Source: CAZLMG01 sp964560765 (lineage in GTDB: Bacteria; Bdellovibrionota_B; Oligoflexia; Oligoflexales; CAZLMG01). From it: a stretch of DNA of 64,000 nt. The stretch covers positions 49,722 through 113,721 of the forward strand of contig CAZLMG010000013.1 in assembly GCA_964560765.1 (NCBI GenBank), written 5' to 3'. The position numbers were made by a program, and so were the translations under genes. Below the pieces are notes generated by a model, which worked only from the letters and a program-made list of their open reading frames with translations, searched no databases and was not told the origin of the DNA. Each line of letters begins with the position of its first letter. Positions within the stretch are counted from its first letter, which is position 1. Of this stretch, positions 16,904 through 25,224 are shown piece by piece.

Positions 16904-17995
16904 TTAACTCTTTTTTTGCTTGCTCATCTCGTCGTCGATCACGCGTCGGAACTCTTCATACGGCAATGCGCCGGACAATTTACGACCATTGATGAAGAAG
17001 GCCGGCGTACCTGAAACGCCATACTTCTGCCCGGTCTCAAAATTGTCATCGATAGCTTTGGTGATCGCCGCTGGTGGGGACTTGTAACACTTGTCAAATT
17101 TACCTTTGTCCAAGCCAATACTGGCCGCGTACTTCTGAAAGTCCGCGTCTTGCAGGGAACGTTGATTTTCAAAAAGAGCGTTATACATTTCCCAGTACTT
17201 GCCTTGTTCCATGGCGCAGCGTGCCGCCACAGCCGCTGGTCGCGCGCGATCGTGGAAGCTAAGAGGGAAGTCGCGTACGATCCAACGAATCTTGCCCTTG
17301 TATTCGGTCATCAAACGCTTAACCGTTGGCAAAACTCGTACGCAAAACGGGCACTGGAACTCCGAGTACTCAATAATCGTCAACGCGCACTCGTCACCTT
17401 TGCAGGTTGGCTTGGTATCATTTGCTTCTGGGCCATAACGAACGGGATCAGTATCAACAACAGTCAGTTTGTAAACGGGCTCGTTCGGCATCGGATAAGT
17501 GACCACCAATTGCTTGGATGATCGCGCGGAAGCAATGATTCCGTCCATCGCTTCACGCTTTTTAGTTTCCTCGAGATAGCGGCGAACTTGCTTGTTTTGC
17601 TCATCGGCAGGCAGCTTCTTGAGTTGTGGGTGATCCTTGAATTGATCCAAAGTTGCCTTGATTTCCTTATCGTCAACTTTGGCGTTCTTGTTCAAGTAAT
17701 CATCGCGCACCGCGTTGACAGACTTGCCTTCCTTCTTGGCACGCTCTTGCCAGAAGTTCTCGAGATATTTCTCCTGAGACAGGCGATCGATGAGCTCAAA
17801 TTTCTGCTTCTCAATCTCGTAAAAGGCAGCAGCGTCTTCTTTGGCCAGATCCTCGACTGTATAAGCCTTGCTCCCAATTTTAAAGGCTGGTTCGGCATGT
17901 GCAGCGCCGGCAAACATAAAAACGCTCATGGCGAAACCGGCTGCTTTCAAAACGCCCGCTGACACGCTCACACCGAAAAAATCTCTTGTAGTCAT
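16904..17995 (-). CDS. DsbA-family thiol oxidoreductase with N-terminal helical domain
   Basis: A 363-residue exported protein (ATG at 17995 preceded by AAGGTGG). The signal peptide ends at about residue 34 (AHA). Residues 40-165 are a charged helical region, of the kind seen in SurA/PpiC-like N-domains. The DsbA-like thioredoxin domain follows: EFQCPFC with Cys215 and Cys218, YSEFQCPFCVRVLPTV, and the cis-proline segment VSGTPAFFINGR near the C-terminus. It should catalyse disulfide formation or isomerisation in the periplasm. It is divergent from orn and has a possible promoter at 18036-18064. Confidence 0.88.
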   Translation of the reverse strand: MTTRDFFGVSVSAGVLKAAGFAMSVFMFAGAAHAEPAFKIGSKAYTVEDLAKEDAAAFYEIEKQKFELIDRLSQEKYLENFWQERAKKEGKSVNAVRDDYLNKNAKVDDKEIKATLDQFKDHPQLKKLPADEQNKQVRRYLEETKKREAMDGIIASARSSKQLVVTYPMPNEPVYKLTVVDTDPVRYGPEANDTKPTCKGDECALTIIEYSEFQCPFCVRVLPTVKRLMTEYKGKIRWIVRDFPLSFHDRARPAAVAARCAMEQGKYWEMYNALFENQRSLQDADFQKYAASIGLDKGKFDKCYKSPPAAITKAIDDNFETGQKYGVSGTPAFFINGRKLSGALPYEEFRRVIDDEMSKQKKS

Positions 17996-18035
17996 GCACC
18001 CACCTTTACGTTGTATTGCGATTGGGAATTTCGCC

Positions 18036-18064
18036 ATTATGTAAGACCCACTAGCTTAACCCAA
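18036..18064 (-). promoter_or_regulatory. Possible sigma-70 promoter for the DsbA-like gene
   Basis: Minus strand TTGGGT (18059-18064), 17-base spacer and CATAAT (18036-18041), about 40 bases before the start codon. Confidence 0.35.
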
Positions 18065-18199
18065 ACGAATGAGAAAAGTGTAAACCCCTGAGCCAACATC
18101 CATGCTAGAATGGAGTATCATAACAACTGTGATAAGCTTGCACTAGCCCGAATTTACATAATATTTTGGCATCGCGACCACGAGCCAGAGGACTCTTTA

Positions 18200-18766
18200 G
18201 TGGCAGATGAAAAGACAGATAAATTGGTCTGGATGGACCTGGAGATGACTGGCCTAGACCCAGCGACCTGCACCATCATCGAAATCGCGACGATCGTGAC
18301 TGATGGCCAATTGAATGTATTGGAACAAGGCCCAAACTTAGCCATCAGGCAACCGCCAGAGCTATTCGCAACCATGGATGACTGGAATCAACGGCAGCAT
18401 ACGCAATCAGGTCTCTGGAAACGGGTTTTGGATTCGACCATCAGCCTAGACGAGGCTGAGGCCCAAACACTTAGCTTCATTCAAAAGCACGTACCCAAGA
18501 AATCCAGCCCCCTATGCGGAAACAGTATTTGGCAAGATCGACGCTTTCTGCGTCGCTACATGCCAAGCGTGGACCAGTACCTGCATTATAGGATGGTGGA
18601 TGTCAGTACCTTCAAAGAGACGATCGCGCGCTGGTACCCAGGGGAAAGTAACCCTCCGAAAATGGGGTCGCATTTGGCGTTAGATGATATTCGCGAGAGT
18701 ATTGCCGAATTGAAGTACTACCGAGAAAACTTTTTTCGCCCTGGAAAGTCGACCGACAAAGCATGA
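18200..18766 (+). CDS. orn: Oligoribonuclease
   Basis: About 188 residues from GTG 18200 (AGAGGA upstream). The DEDDh exonuclease motifs are all present: WMDLEMTGLD (Asp and Glu), GNSIWQDRRFL (second Asp) and HLALDDIRESI (final Asp). Orn cleaves dinucleotides and pGpG, so it closes c-di-GMP turnover. Length equals E. coli Orn. The gene overlaps the ABC ATPase start by four bases (ATGA), hence translational coupling. Confidence 0.95.
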   Translation: MADEKTDKLVWMDLEMTGLDPATCTIIEIATIVTDGQLNVLEQGPNLAIRQPPELFATMDDWNQRQHTQSGLWKRVLDSTISLDEAEAQTLSFIQKHVPKKSSPLCGNSIWQDRRFLRRYMPSVDQYLHYRMVDVSTFKETIARWYPGESNPPKMGSHLALDDIRESIAELKYYRENFFRPGKSTDKA

Positions 18767-19455
18767 TTCGCATCGACCACGTCAGCAAAAAGTTTCCAGC
18801 TGGAAGCAGTCACCTGTTGGCATTAGACAACATCGATATAGAGCTATCCGGATCGGGAATCATTGCCCTCATGGGTCCTTCTGGATCAGGAAAGTCGACG
18901 CTGCTCAATGTGATAGGCGCCCTCGACACACCGACCAATGGCCGAGTGTTTGTCGATACCGCGGAAGTGTCGTCCATGACCGCGGAGCAGCGAGCTGCCT
19001 TTCGCAATCGCGCCTGCGGCTTCATCTTCCAAAACTTCAATTTGATTCCTGTGTTGACCGTACTGGAAAATGTCATGTTGCCATCCCAGCTGGGACGTCA
19101 GGCTATATCATCAGCCGTCCGCGAATATGCCGTGGAGCTCGTTAACGCAGTTGGCCTGCATGCTCAGATGGATCAAAAGATCAATCGCCTCTCGGGTGGG
19201 CAGATGCAGCGTGTTGCAATCGCCAGAGCCTTGATTAATCGCCCAAAAGTGATCTTGGCTGACGAGCCTACCGCCAACCTGGATCTTCAAACAGCCGCGA
19301 CGGTGTTGGACTTGCTGCGGAAAATCTGCAACTCACGAAAGACGCTCGTCGTCATGGCTACCCATGACCGGTCAACGTTAGATTACTGTATGCGCGTGAT
19401 TACTATGCAGGATGGAAGGATCATATCGGACAGCACGCAAGCGGCAAAAAACTGA
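18763..19455 (+). CDS. ABC transporter ATP-binding protein, LolD/MacB type
   Basis: A 230-residue nucleotide-binding domain with Walker A GPSGSGKST (38-46), signature LSGGQMQRVA, Walker B VILADEPTANLD and the H-loop MATHDRS. The NLIPVLTVLENVMLP Q-loop region is typical of the MacB/LolD subfamily. It would energise a lipoprotein-sorting or efflux permease, but no permease gene is adjacent; the nearest plausible partner is at 33542-34804, about 14 kb away. It follows orn with a 4-base overlap and converges with a lipoprotein gene. Confidence 0.85.
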   Translation: MIRIDHVSKKFPAGSSHLLALDNIDIELSGSGIIALMGPSGSGKSTLLNVIGALDTPTNGRVFVDTAEVSSMTAEQRAAFRNRACGFIFQNFNLIPVLTVLENVMLPSQLGRQAISSAVREYAVELVNAVGLHAQMDQKINRLSGGQMQRVAIARALINRPKVILADEPTANLDLQTAATVLDLLRKICNSRKTLVVMATHDRSTLDYCMRVITMQDGRIISDSTQAAKN

Positions 19456-19456
19456 T

Positions 19457-20404
19457 TCAGATGCAATTGCCAAATACCTGCGAACCGGTCGTACGAGTCT
19501 CGCGACAAAGGCTGAAATTTAGGTCTATAGTCCTCGCCCTATCCCGATCGCTGTCGTGATACAGCGTCGACGTCTTGATCTCCGTCACCCGCTTTGCTGT
19601 AGTATCGATCACATAGGTCGAAGACTTGGCAAAGGGAAATATTCCGTATAAATCGCCGTCACGGTCTTCAGGAATCGTGTACTCAATCACGACATTAGTG
19701 CCCGAGGGCTGGTTGTAATCCCGACGAACGGTCGTCATGAGCGTAAACTCTCGAGCTCCACGCACCTGCGTCTGATACGATATCGCCTCCGATTGTAGGA
19801 CCTGATAGCGTGCCTCTGGCGCTGGAATCACCAGGACAGGCACGGGATCGACATAAACAAATTTTCTCCCTTTCGCATCGATAGTCTCGGTGGCAAACAC
19901 CAAAAAGTCCAAGTTCTTAAAACTCCCAAACTGCGCTAAGCCTTCGAGCTCTGCGCGCAAAGGCCGAAAGCTCTTGGAAATGCCGGTTGAGTCTTTAAGC
20001 CCCTTGTTCACATCACTGACGTTATCACCGCTGACCGCCTGAAAGCGGGTAACGTGAATTCGCAACTCCTTATCGTCGATCTCTGCGATGAAAGCCTGTT
20101 GCAGATTCGCCTCACCACCGCGATGCTCCATCATTCCTTGCCCAGCAAACTCGACGGTGGGAGCATCGATTTTTTCACCTTCGATGCTGGTAACGGAAGT
20201 TCCCGATGCGCGACCATCGCCAAACTGCAATCCTGCTTGACTCTGTTGATTCGGCAATTTGCTGTTATTGCTTGTCGCATCGCCAGTGCCCTGGCGGAAC
20301 CCGGTGACTTCCGGAAGCGTACCTTTGCTATTGCAAGCCGTAAGCGCTGCAACACAGACGATGCCTGCGAGGGCCACACTGAATGTTGCGGAAACGAACT
20401 GCAT
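19457..20404 (-). CDS. Predicted lipoprotein, function unknown
   Basis: A 315-residue protein with lipobox ALTAC at residue 24, a disordered Ser/Asn/Gln-rich linker (about 25-90) and a beta-rich domain (KFVYVDPVPVLVIPAPEARYQ, VVIEYTIPEDRDGDLYGIFPF). Two more cysteines lie near the C-terminus (LCRETR, FGNC). No family recognised. A sigma-28 promoter lies at 20444-20470. It converges with the ABC ATPase gene, one base apart. Confidence 0.75.
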   Translation of the reverse strand: MQFVSATFSVALAGIVCVAALTACNSKGTLPEVTGFRQGTGDATSNNSKLPNQQSQAGLQFGDGRASGTSVTSIEGEKIDAPTVEFAGQGMMEHRGGEANLQQAFIAEIDDKELRIHVTRFQAVSGDNVSDVNKGLKDSTGISKSFRPLRAELEGLAQFGSFKNLDFLVFATETIDAKGRKFVYVDPVPVLVIPAPEARYQVLQSEAISYQTQVRGAREFTLMTTVRRDYNQPSGTNVVIEYTIPEDRDGDLYGIFPFAKSSTYVIDTTAKRVTEIKTSTLYHDSDRDRARTIDLNFSLCRETRTTGSQVFGNCI

Positions 20405-20443
20405 TGAGTCGCTTGCCTCTAAAAAGCAGAAATTCTAAGTGTC

Positions 20444-20470
20444 TTATCGGCAATTCCGGAAAAAACTTGA
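20444..20470 (-). promoter_or_regulatory. Sigma-28 (FliA) promoter
   Basis: Minus strand: TCAAGTTT (7 of 8 bases), exactly 11 bases, then a perfect GCCGATAA. It lies 40 bases before the lipoprotein start at 20404. Confidence 0.75.
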
Positions 20471-20522
20471 GCGAGCTGCAAAAGTAGAGGGTTTTATTTG
20501 TATTTACAGGCGGCTACACCAA

Positions 20523-21740
20523 CTAAAAGCGGCCCGACACGCTGAAATAATGTAGTGCTGAGGCCGGCTGTTCACCAAATTCCGTCAATTCCTCACCCAT
20601 GAAGAAAATTGGGCTATAGGCCAGTTCCGCGATGTTGGTTGGAAGAAACTTAATGCTGATGCTGGCAAAGGAACTACGATCGTCCAGATTCGTCAAAGCT
20701 GAGAGCATCGCTCGCCATCGCTTCGAGAATTGGTCAGCAATGATGGCAGCGAACGTATAGTTTCGTCCGATCGGCCTAGTAAGAGGATCAGCGACACTGC
20801 GCCCTGCTTGCTGCTCGTCTACCTGATGCTGAAAAAATGCCTCGGTCTCGACCGCTGCCAAACCAGACTGATTCTGATACCACTCAGCAACAAGGCTCAA
20901 GCGCGCCGGAAGCACGACCCTTGTTCCTAGAAGAAAAGCCAGACTCGAGTCCTCAAATTCGTATGCAGAAAACGGACGTTCGACTTGCAGCGCAATGCCG
21001 CGCTGCCGACTTTGAAACTTAACCTCTCCATGCACCTCAACATCATCGGTGACAAAGCGGGAATAGGAAGCGCCGACCGTGGACTTTTCGCTGGCTTGAT
21101 GTGTCACTTGCGCAATCAGCTCGCCATCTAGCAAAGTACCCTGTATCAGCATCCAAGCCTTTGCATCGGCAAAATCGCGGTTGACCTCCCGAACGAACCC
21201 GAGGCCCAGCATCCAGTTTGAAGTCGGACGCCAATCCAGTCGAGTCATAACCACGCCTTCACGCTGGTTGAGCTGATCGATGATGTCCTTTCGTTCATGC
21301 AGCAAATCGGAAGGGTTTAAAACAAAGCCAGAACCTCGATATTCGACTTTCTTGCCAGCCAGCAGACCTAGACTGTCACTGAGCTTGGCAACCACATATG
21401 CCTGATCCAAACGAAACTCTGTTGTCCCAGGATTATCCCGACGCGTGAAGAACGCGGGCTCGAGATGAACTTGATGGACATATTGATCCGTTCGACGAAG
21501 AGCCAGCGAGGCGTAAATCTGGTCGGCAAAATCACGATCACGCTCCTCACGATACAGTACGGAATCAGGACGTATCTGCACGGAAGCCTGGCGGTAGATC
21601 AGCTCGGAGTGATGAGTAATGCCCGTCTCTTCACTCGCGTAGGCATTTGCCAGCGGGTACAGGAAAAGCAGAATCATGAGTACGGGCCTGATCCCTTGGA
21701 TCGAAAGCGAATTCCACTTATGCAACACGAGTGTCTCCAT
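20523..21740 (-). CDS. Outer-membrane beta-barrel protein, unknown role
   Basis: A 405-residue protein from ATG 21740. The signal peptide (SIQGIRPVLMILLFLYPLANAYA) ends near residue 35. The rest alternates amphipathic strands (YASLALRRTDQYVHQVHLEPAFFT, LSLVAEWYQNQSG, ASISIKFLPTN) and ends in FSVSGRF, the C-terminal aromatic signature for BamA recognition. It resembles alginate/cellulose-type or porin barrels, but I cannot place the family. It is divergent from the PPTase gene, with an inverted repeat in between. Confidence 0.75.
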   Translation of the reverse strand: METLVLHKWNSLSIQGIRPVLMILLFLYPLANAYASEETGITHHSELIYRQASVQIRPDSVLYREERDRDFADQIYASLALRRTDQYVHQVHLEPAFFTRRDNPGTTEFRLDQAYVVAKLSDSLGLLAGKKVEYRGSGFVLNPSDLLHERKDIIDQLNQREGVVMTRLDWRPTSNWMLGLGFVREVNRDFADAKAWMLIQGTLLDGELIAQVTHQASEKSTVGASYSRFVTDDVEVHGEVKFQSRQRGIALQVERPFSAYEFEDSSLAFLLGTRVVLPARLSLVAEWYQNQSGLAAVETEAFFQHQVDEQQAGRSVADPLTRPIGRNYTFAAIIADQFSKRWRAMLSALTNLDDRSSFASISIKFLPTNIAELAYSPIFFMGEELTEFGEQPASALHYFSVSGRF

Positions 21741-21774
21741 TGCAAAAATTCTCAGATCATTAGAACATGATCCC

Positions 21775-21791
21775 TGGCTTAAGGTAAGCCA
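21775..21791. repeat. Inverted repeat between the barrel and PPTase genes
   Basis: TGGCTTA-AGG-TAAGCCA, a perfect 7-bp inverted repeat between two divergent genes, nested in a weaker CCTGG...CCAGG repeat. This is a plausible operator. Confidence 0.45.
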
Positions 21792-21814
21792 AACTCTAAC
21801 CAGGATGTGGCAAA

Positions 21815-22528
21815 TTGTCTGCAGCGAGTGCCTCAGTTGTGATCCGCACGATCCCGCTTGGACCAATAACGGCTCAGCTGATGTGGCAGCAAGATCTACC
21901 GACGGAAGAAGAATTGACGGCCCATCTACCCGAAGCGATTAACTCTGAATCAAAGGCGATGCGCTCGACTGTTCGGCGGCATGAGTATCTCGCAGCGCGC
22001 TGGCTTGTCGGGCAAATTCTCCCAGATCAGAGGCCACTCGTGCGCGGCCCTGGAGGCGCACCTCAGTGGCCCGCAGGAATTGTAGGCTCCATTTCCCATA
22101 AACAGGGCCACGTTTGCGCCGCCATTGCCGACGAAAAAGTTTTGGCGGGCATTGGCATCGACCTGGAATCAGTAAGCAAATTCAACCCAGGTATTCGCGG
22201 AAAGATATGTAATGAGACAGAGATCGAATTGCTAGGCGGGAATGGCTCCGCTCAACACAGAGACATGATTCGGAACTTCGCTTTGGCCTTCGCCTTTAAG
22301 GAGGCCATCTATAAAACTTACTATCCAACAGGAAAAACTCAGTTTTGGTTTGAAGACGCGGAGATTATCAACGTCAGCATCGACCAAGGAATCATTTCTG
22401 CAGAGATGCAGAAGACTGTCTCACCCCTGGCGCCCAAAGGCCATCGCGCGACCGGCTACTTTAGGTGGTTAGAGCACCGAGACGAAAATTTCGTTCTGGT
22501 AGGCTGCGCAGAGCGCGCGACTCGATGA
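21815..22528 (+). CDS. 4'-phosphopantetheinyl transferase, Sfp/EntD type
   Basis: A 237-residue PPTase. The magnesium site is GIGIDLE (Asp116, Glu118) and the second motif is FAFKEAIYK, with SISHK upstream as in EntD. It loads the phosphopantetheine arm on carrier proteins, the obvious client being the ACP at 27522-27968 (Ser42). The start appears to be TTG at 21815 with AGGA nine bases upstream. It is the only plus-strand gene next to the biosynthetic operon, convergent to fabG. Confidence 0.85.
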   Translation: MSAASASVVIRTIPLGPITAQLMWQQDLPTEEELTAHLPEAINSESKAMRSTVRRHEYLAARWLVGQILPDQRPLVRGPGGAPQWPAGIVGSISHKQGHVCAAIADEKVLAGIGIDLESVSKFNPGIRGKICNETEIELLGGNGSAQHRDMIRNFALAFAFKEAIYKTYYPTGKTQFWFEDAEIINVSIDQGIISAEMQKTVSPLAPKGHRATGYFRWLEHRDENFVLVGCAERATR

Positions 22529-22550
22529 TCAAGCGCCTCACTGCGGAAAA

Positions 22551-23306
22551 TTAAGGCATCTTCATGCCGCCATCTAAGTGAATCGTCTGCCCTGTCATGA
22601 ATGCCCCCCAATCTGAAGCAAGCATCGAAATCCAAGTCGCCACTTCATCAGGCGTACCAAAACGCTTGATGACTTGGCGCGCCAAAATCTCGTCCTTGGC
22701 CAAGCGAATCACCTCGGCCGACATATCGGTTTCGATAACCCCTGGCGCTAAGCAATTGACCGTAATGCCTCGCCCCCCAAGCTCCACAGCCAAACTGCGA
22801 GTCATCGCCTCGACAGCCCCCTTCGAGGCCGCGTAGTTTGCCTGTCCGCGACCGCCACGGGTCGCAGCAACGGACGACACATTCACGATTCGTCCCCACC
22901 TGGCCGACATCATATCGCGAATGCAACAATGAATTGCATAGACCGTACCCATCAAGTTGGTGCCCATCACCCTCTGCCAGGCATCATCATCCATCATCAA
23001 GAACAAATCGTCAGCAGTCACCCCAGCGGCATTAACCAAAATGGACACGGGACCAAGCTTTTCCTTGATCACGGTATGCACGCGCTCGACATCTGCACGA
23101 ACAGAAATGTCGCCAGCAATCGCCTCAGCCCTGACGTCAAGCTCTCGAAGTAAGCGAATAACCTCGTTGGCTTCATCAGCTCTCGATCGATACATGATCG
23201 CCACGTTGCAACCAGCCTTGGCGAGCTGCAAGGCCGTGGCTTTGCCAATCCCACGGCTACCACCAGTTATCCAAGCCACTCTTCCCCGAACATTCAAATC
23301 ATGCAC
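22551..23306 (-). CDS. 3-oxoacyl-ACP reductase (FabG-like)
   Basis: A 251-residue short-chain dehydrogenase. NADP-binding GGSRGIG (15-21), NNAG-equivalent VNAAG, catalytic Ser145, Tyr158 and Lys162 in YAASK, and the FabG tail MTGQTIHLDGGMKMP. It reduces beta-ketoacyl-ACP. GTG start with AAGGAG six bases upstream; it overlaps the upstream gene by 8 bases. It is the last gene of the operon that begins with the ACP. Confidence 0.93.
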   Translation of the reverse strand: MHDLNVRGRVAWITGGSRGIGKATALQLAKAGCNVAIMYRSRADEANEVIRLLRELDVRAEAIAGDISVRADVERVHTVIKEKLGPVSILVNAAGVTADDLFLMMDDDAWQRVMGTNLMGTVYAIHCCIRDMMSARWGRIVNVSSVAATRGGRGQANYAASKGAVEAMTRSLAVELGGRGITVNCLAPGVIETDMSAEVIRLAKDEILARQVIKRFGTPDEVATWISMLASDWGAFMTGQTIHLDGGMKMP

Positions 23307-24408
23307 GAATTGCTCCTTCCACTATTGGCCGCTTTCCCCAGGCTGAGACACGACAGTATTCGAATAGTCGCACGCCATATACACTCATGGCCGGCGGTTG
23401 TTGATAACTATCTCCCAGGATCTCTTGCAGCATTGACGTATCAAATGTGCGATCCCTAGATCCCATATAGGGGAAATGCCCACGTAGCATCATCAATATG
23501 GATTCAAGTCCGTGATCAAGCCATGGCCGAACAAATGGCAAGCTCAATGCGTGTACAATCCATTGCGGAGCCAGTTTTGCTTTTGGCTGCTCGAAAACAG
23601 CGAGTCCGATTCGCAGTATCTCTGCTGGAGATGGTGCTGTTTGTCCCGCGCAGATATGAACGACACGGCTTTGGGCGAAAGGGCTCTCAGCAAGACGCAG
23701 ACAATGATTGATCACATAGTCGATAGGTATGACATCCACACGCGATCGAATGTCGATAGGAGCCCGAGGTACGCGACCAGAAAGCCAAAGGCGGAACATG
23801 CTATAGAAGACGCGAAAGTGACGCACATATCCGGTTCGGCTATTTCCGACAATGACGCTGGGGCGAACAATCGTATAGGGCAATCCAGAATATCTGACCA
23901 CCTGCTCTGACTCAAATTTGCTTTGTTCGTAATAATTATTGAATGGCCCAGGCGGATCATCCTCTCGAACCATGCCGCGACGGCGACCGCATGCAAATGC
24001 CGTCGACACATGGGTAAACCGCCGCAGTCCCGGAAGGCGACGCGCCAAATTGATCATGGACTGTGTTAGAAATACATTGTCGCGTCGGGCTTCGGTCAAC
24101 GAGATACCAAAGTCCGTAGCTGCGGCTGCATGAAAAAAATAGATCTCTTGATGAATACCGTGATCTTGGAGGCATGACTCCAAATCGGCATAATCGACAC
24201 ATTGTAGCCGCAAGGAGTGATCCGACGCGATGGGGTGAAATGCCTGCCAATGCTTTAGCAGACCTTCGGCTACTGTGTCCGGAGATGCCTTGCCTTTGAT
24301 ACGCACGGGAGCCAGGATGCGTGCATCGCTCCATTGATCAAGGATCGCATGAATTAGTTGCGACCCGACAAAGCCAGTTGCGCCAGTGATCACAACCAAT
24401 CGACTCAA
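23299..24408 (-). CDS. Extended SDR: fatty-acyl/thioester reductase-like (NAD_binding_4)
   Basis: A 369-residue Rossmann protein with ITGATGFVGS (8-16), STAFACG and the catalytic YYEQSKFESE (YxxxK). The region YTIVRPSVIVG and the DVIPIDYV segment are as in male-sterility/fatty-acyl-reductase and NRPS thioester-reductase domains. Members reduce acyl thioesters to aldehydes or alcohols, so it may release the finished chain. It could instead act on a polar group. Start TTG overlaps the fabL stop by 4 bases, with GGAG upstream. Confidence 0.75.
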   Translation of the reverse strand: MSRLVVITGATGFVGSQLIHAILDQWSDARILAPVRIKGKASPDTVAEGLLKHWQAFHPIASDHSLRLQCVDYADLESCLQDHGIHQEIYFFHAAAATDFGISLTEARRDNVFLTQSMINLARRLPGLRRFTHVSTAFACGRRRGMVREDDPPGPFNNYYEQSKFESEQVVRYSGLPYTIVRPSVIVGNSRTGYVRHFRVFYSMFRLWLSGRVPRAPIDIRSRVDVIPIDYVINHCLRLAESPFAQSRVVHICAGQTAPSPAEILRIGLAVFEQPKAKLAPQWIVHALSLPFVRPWLDHGLESILMMLRGHFPYMGSRDRTFDTSMLQEILGDSYQQPPAMSVYGVRLFEYCRVSAWGKRPIVEGAIRA

Positions 24409-25208
24409 GCTACGACTCCAAACCCGCCATCAATCGTCAGAGTCTGACCATTAATCATGGAGGAGTTGGGACCAAGCAAAAACTCCACGAGTTGAGCTAC
24501 ATCCTTGGGAGTCACTAAGCGTCGATTCGGTGTATGGGCAATTGTATCCTCAATGATCGCCGTGCGCCCCTGCATGTAGTCAAGAATTCCCGTATCTACC
24601 AAGCCCGGACGAACGATGTTGCAGTTGATGCCAGTAGGACCCAGTTCGCGCGCCAGCTGGCGCATGAGAGCCTCTAATGCTGCCTTGCTGATACCCACAG
24701 ACCCATAGTCTGGCAAGGCTCGCTCGGCTCCCAAGCTCGATATCGCAAGAATTCTTCCACGCTCACCTGCGCCTGCACCTGCGGCCGCGGCCTTCATGCG
24801 ACGAACAGACTGCTGGCAAAACTCCAAACTGCTTTCCAAATTCACGGCCAGAACTTTTCTCAAACTGTTGCCGGAAAGATCTAATGCTGGTCGATGTACA
24901 CCCGTAGCCGCATTGATGACCAGAGAATCGATGGCATTAGTGTGCTTATCCAGCTCGCTCCAAAAGTCGCCACGTGTCCCGGCGTCTCCAAGATGTGCTT
25001 GGATGGGCACGAACTTTCCCGGCAAATCCGCGAGGGATGCTGAAAGAGACTCGGCCGATTCATGGTCGCTTAAATAGTTGGCGAAAACGGTCGCACCCAA
25101 CCGGCATAGCTGCTGACTGATGGCACGACCGATGCCGCGAGTTCCACCCGTCACAATCACGTTCTTTTGCATGAATGACTGTTCCATCGGTCCGGCCCAA
25201 CCCCTCAT
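24405..25208 (-). CDS. fabL: Enoyl-ACP reductase III (FabL-like)
   Basis: An SDR of up to 267 residues. The cofactor loop is TGGTRGIG (20-27). The decisive feature is the Y-x6-K active site (Tyr168, Lys175 in DYGSVGISKAALEAL), together with ISSLGAERALP. This is the FabL pattern of Bacillus rather than the Y-x3-K of FabG. It would reduce the trans-2 enoyl group and complete the reductive cycle of this operon. Starts at 25187 or 25172 are possible because no ATG has a strong ribosome site. It ends overlapping the reductase gene. Confidence 0.8.
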   Translation of the reverse strand: MRGWAGPMEQSFMQKNVIVTGGTRGIGRAISQQLCRLGATVFANYLSDHESAESLSASLADLPGKFVPIQAHLGDAGTRGDFWSELDKHTNAIDSLVINAATGVHRPALDLSGNSLRKVLAVNLESSLEFCQQSVRRMKAAAAGAGAGERGRILAISSLGAERALPDYGSVGISKAALEALMRQLARELGPTGINCNIVRPGLVDTGILDYMQGRTAIIEDTIAHTPNRRLVTPKDVAQLVEFLLGPNSSMINGQTLTIDGGFGVVA

Positions 25209-25224
25209 AGTAAAAGAATTCTAG

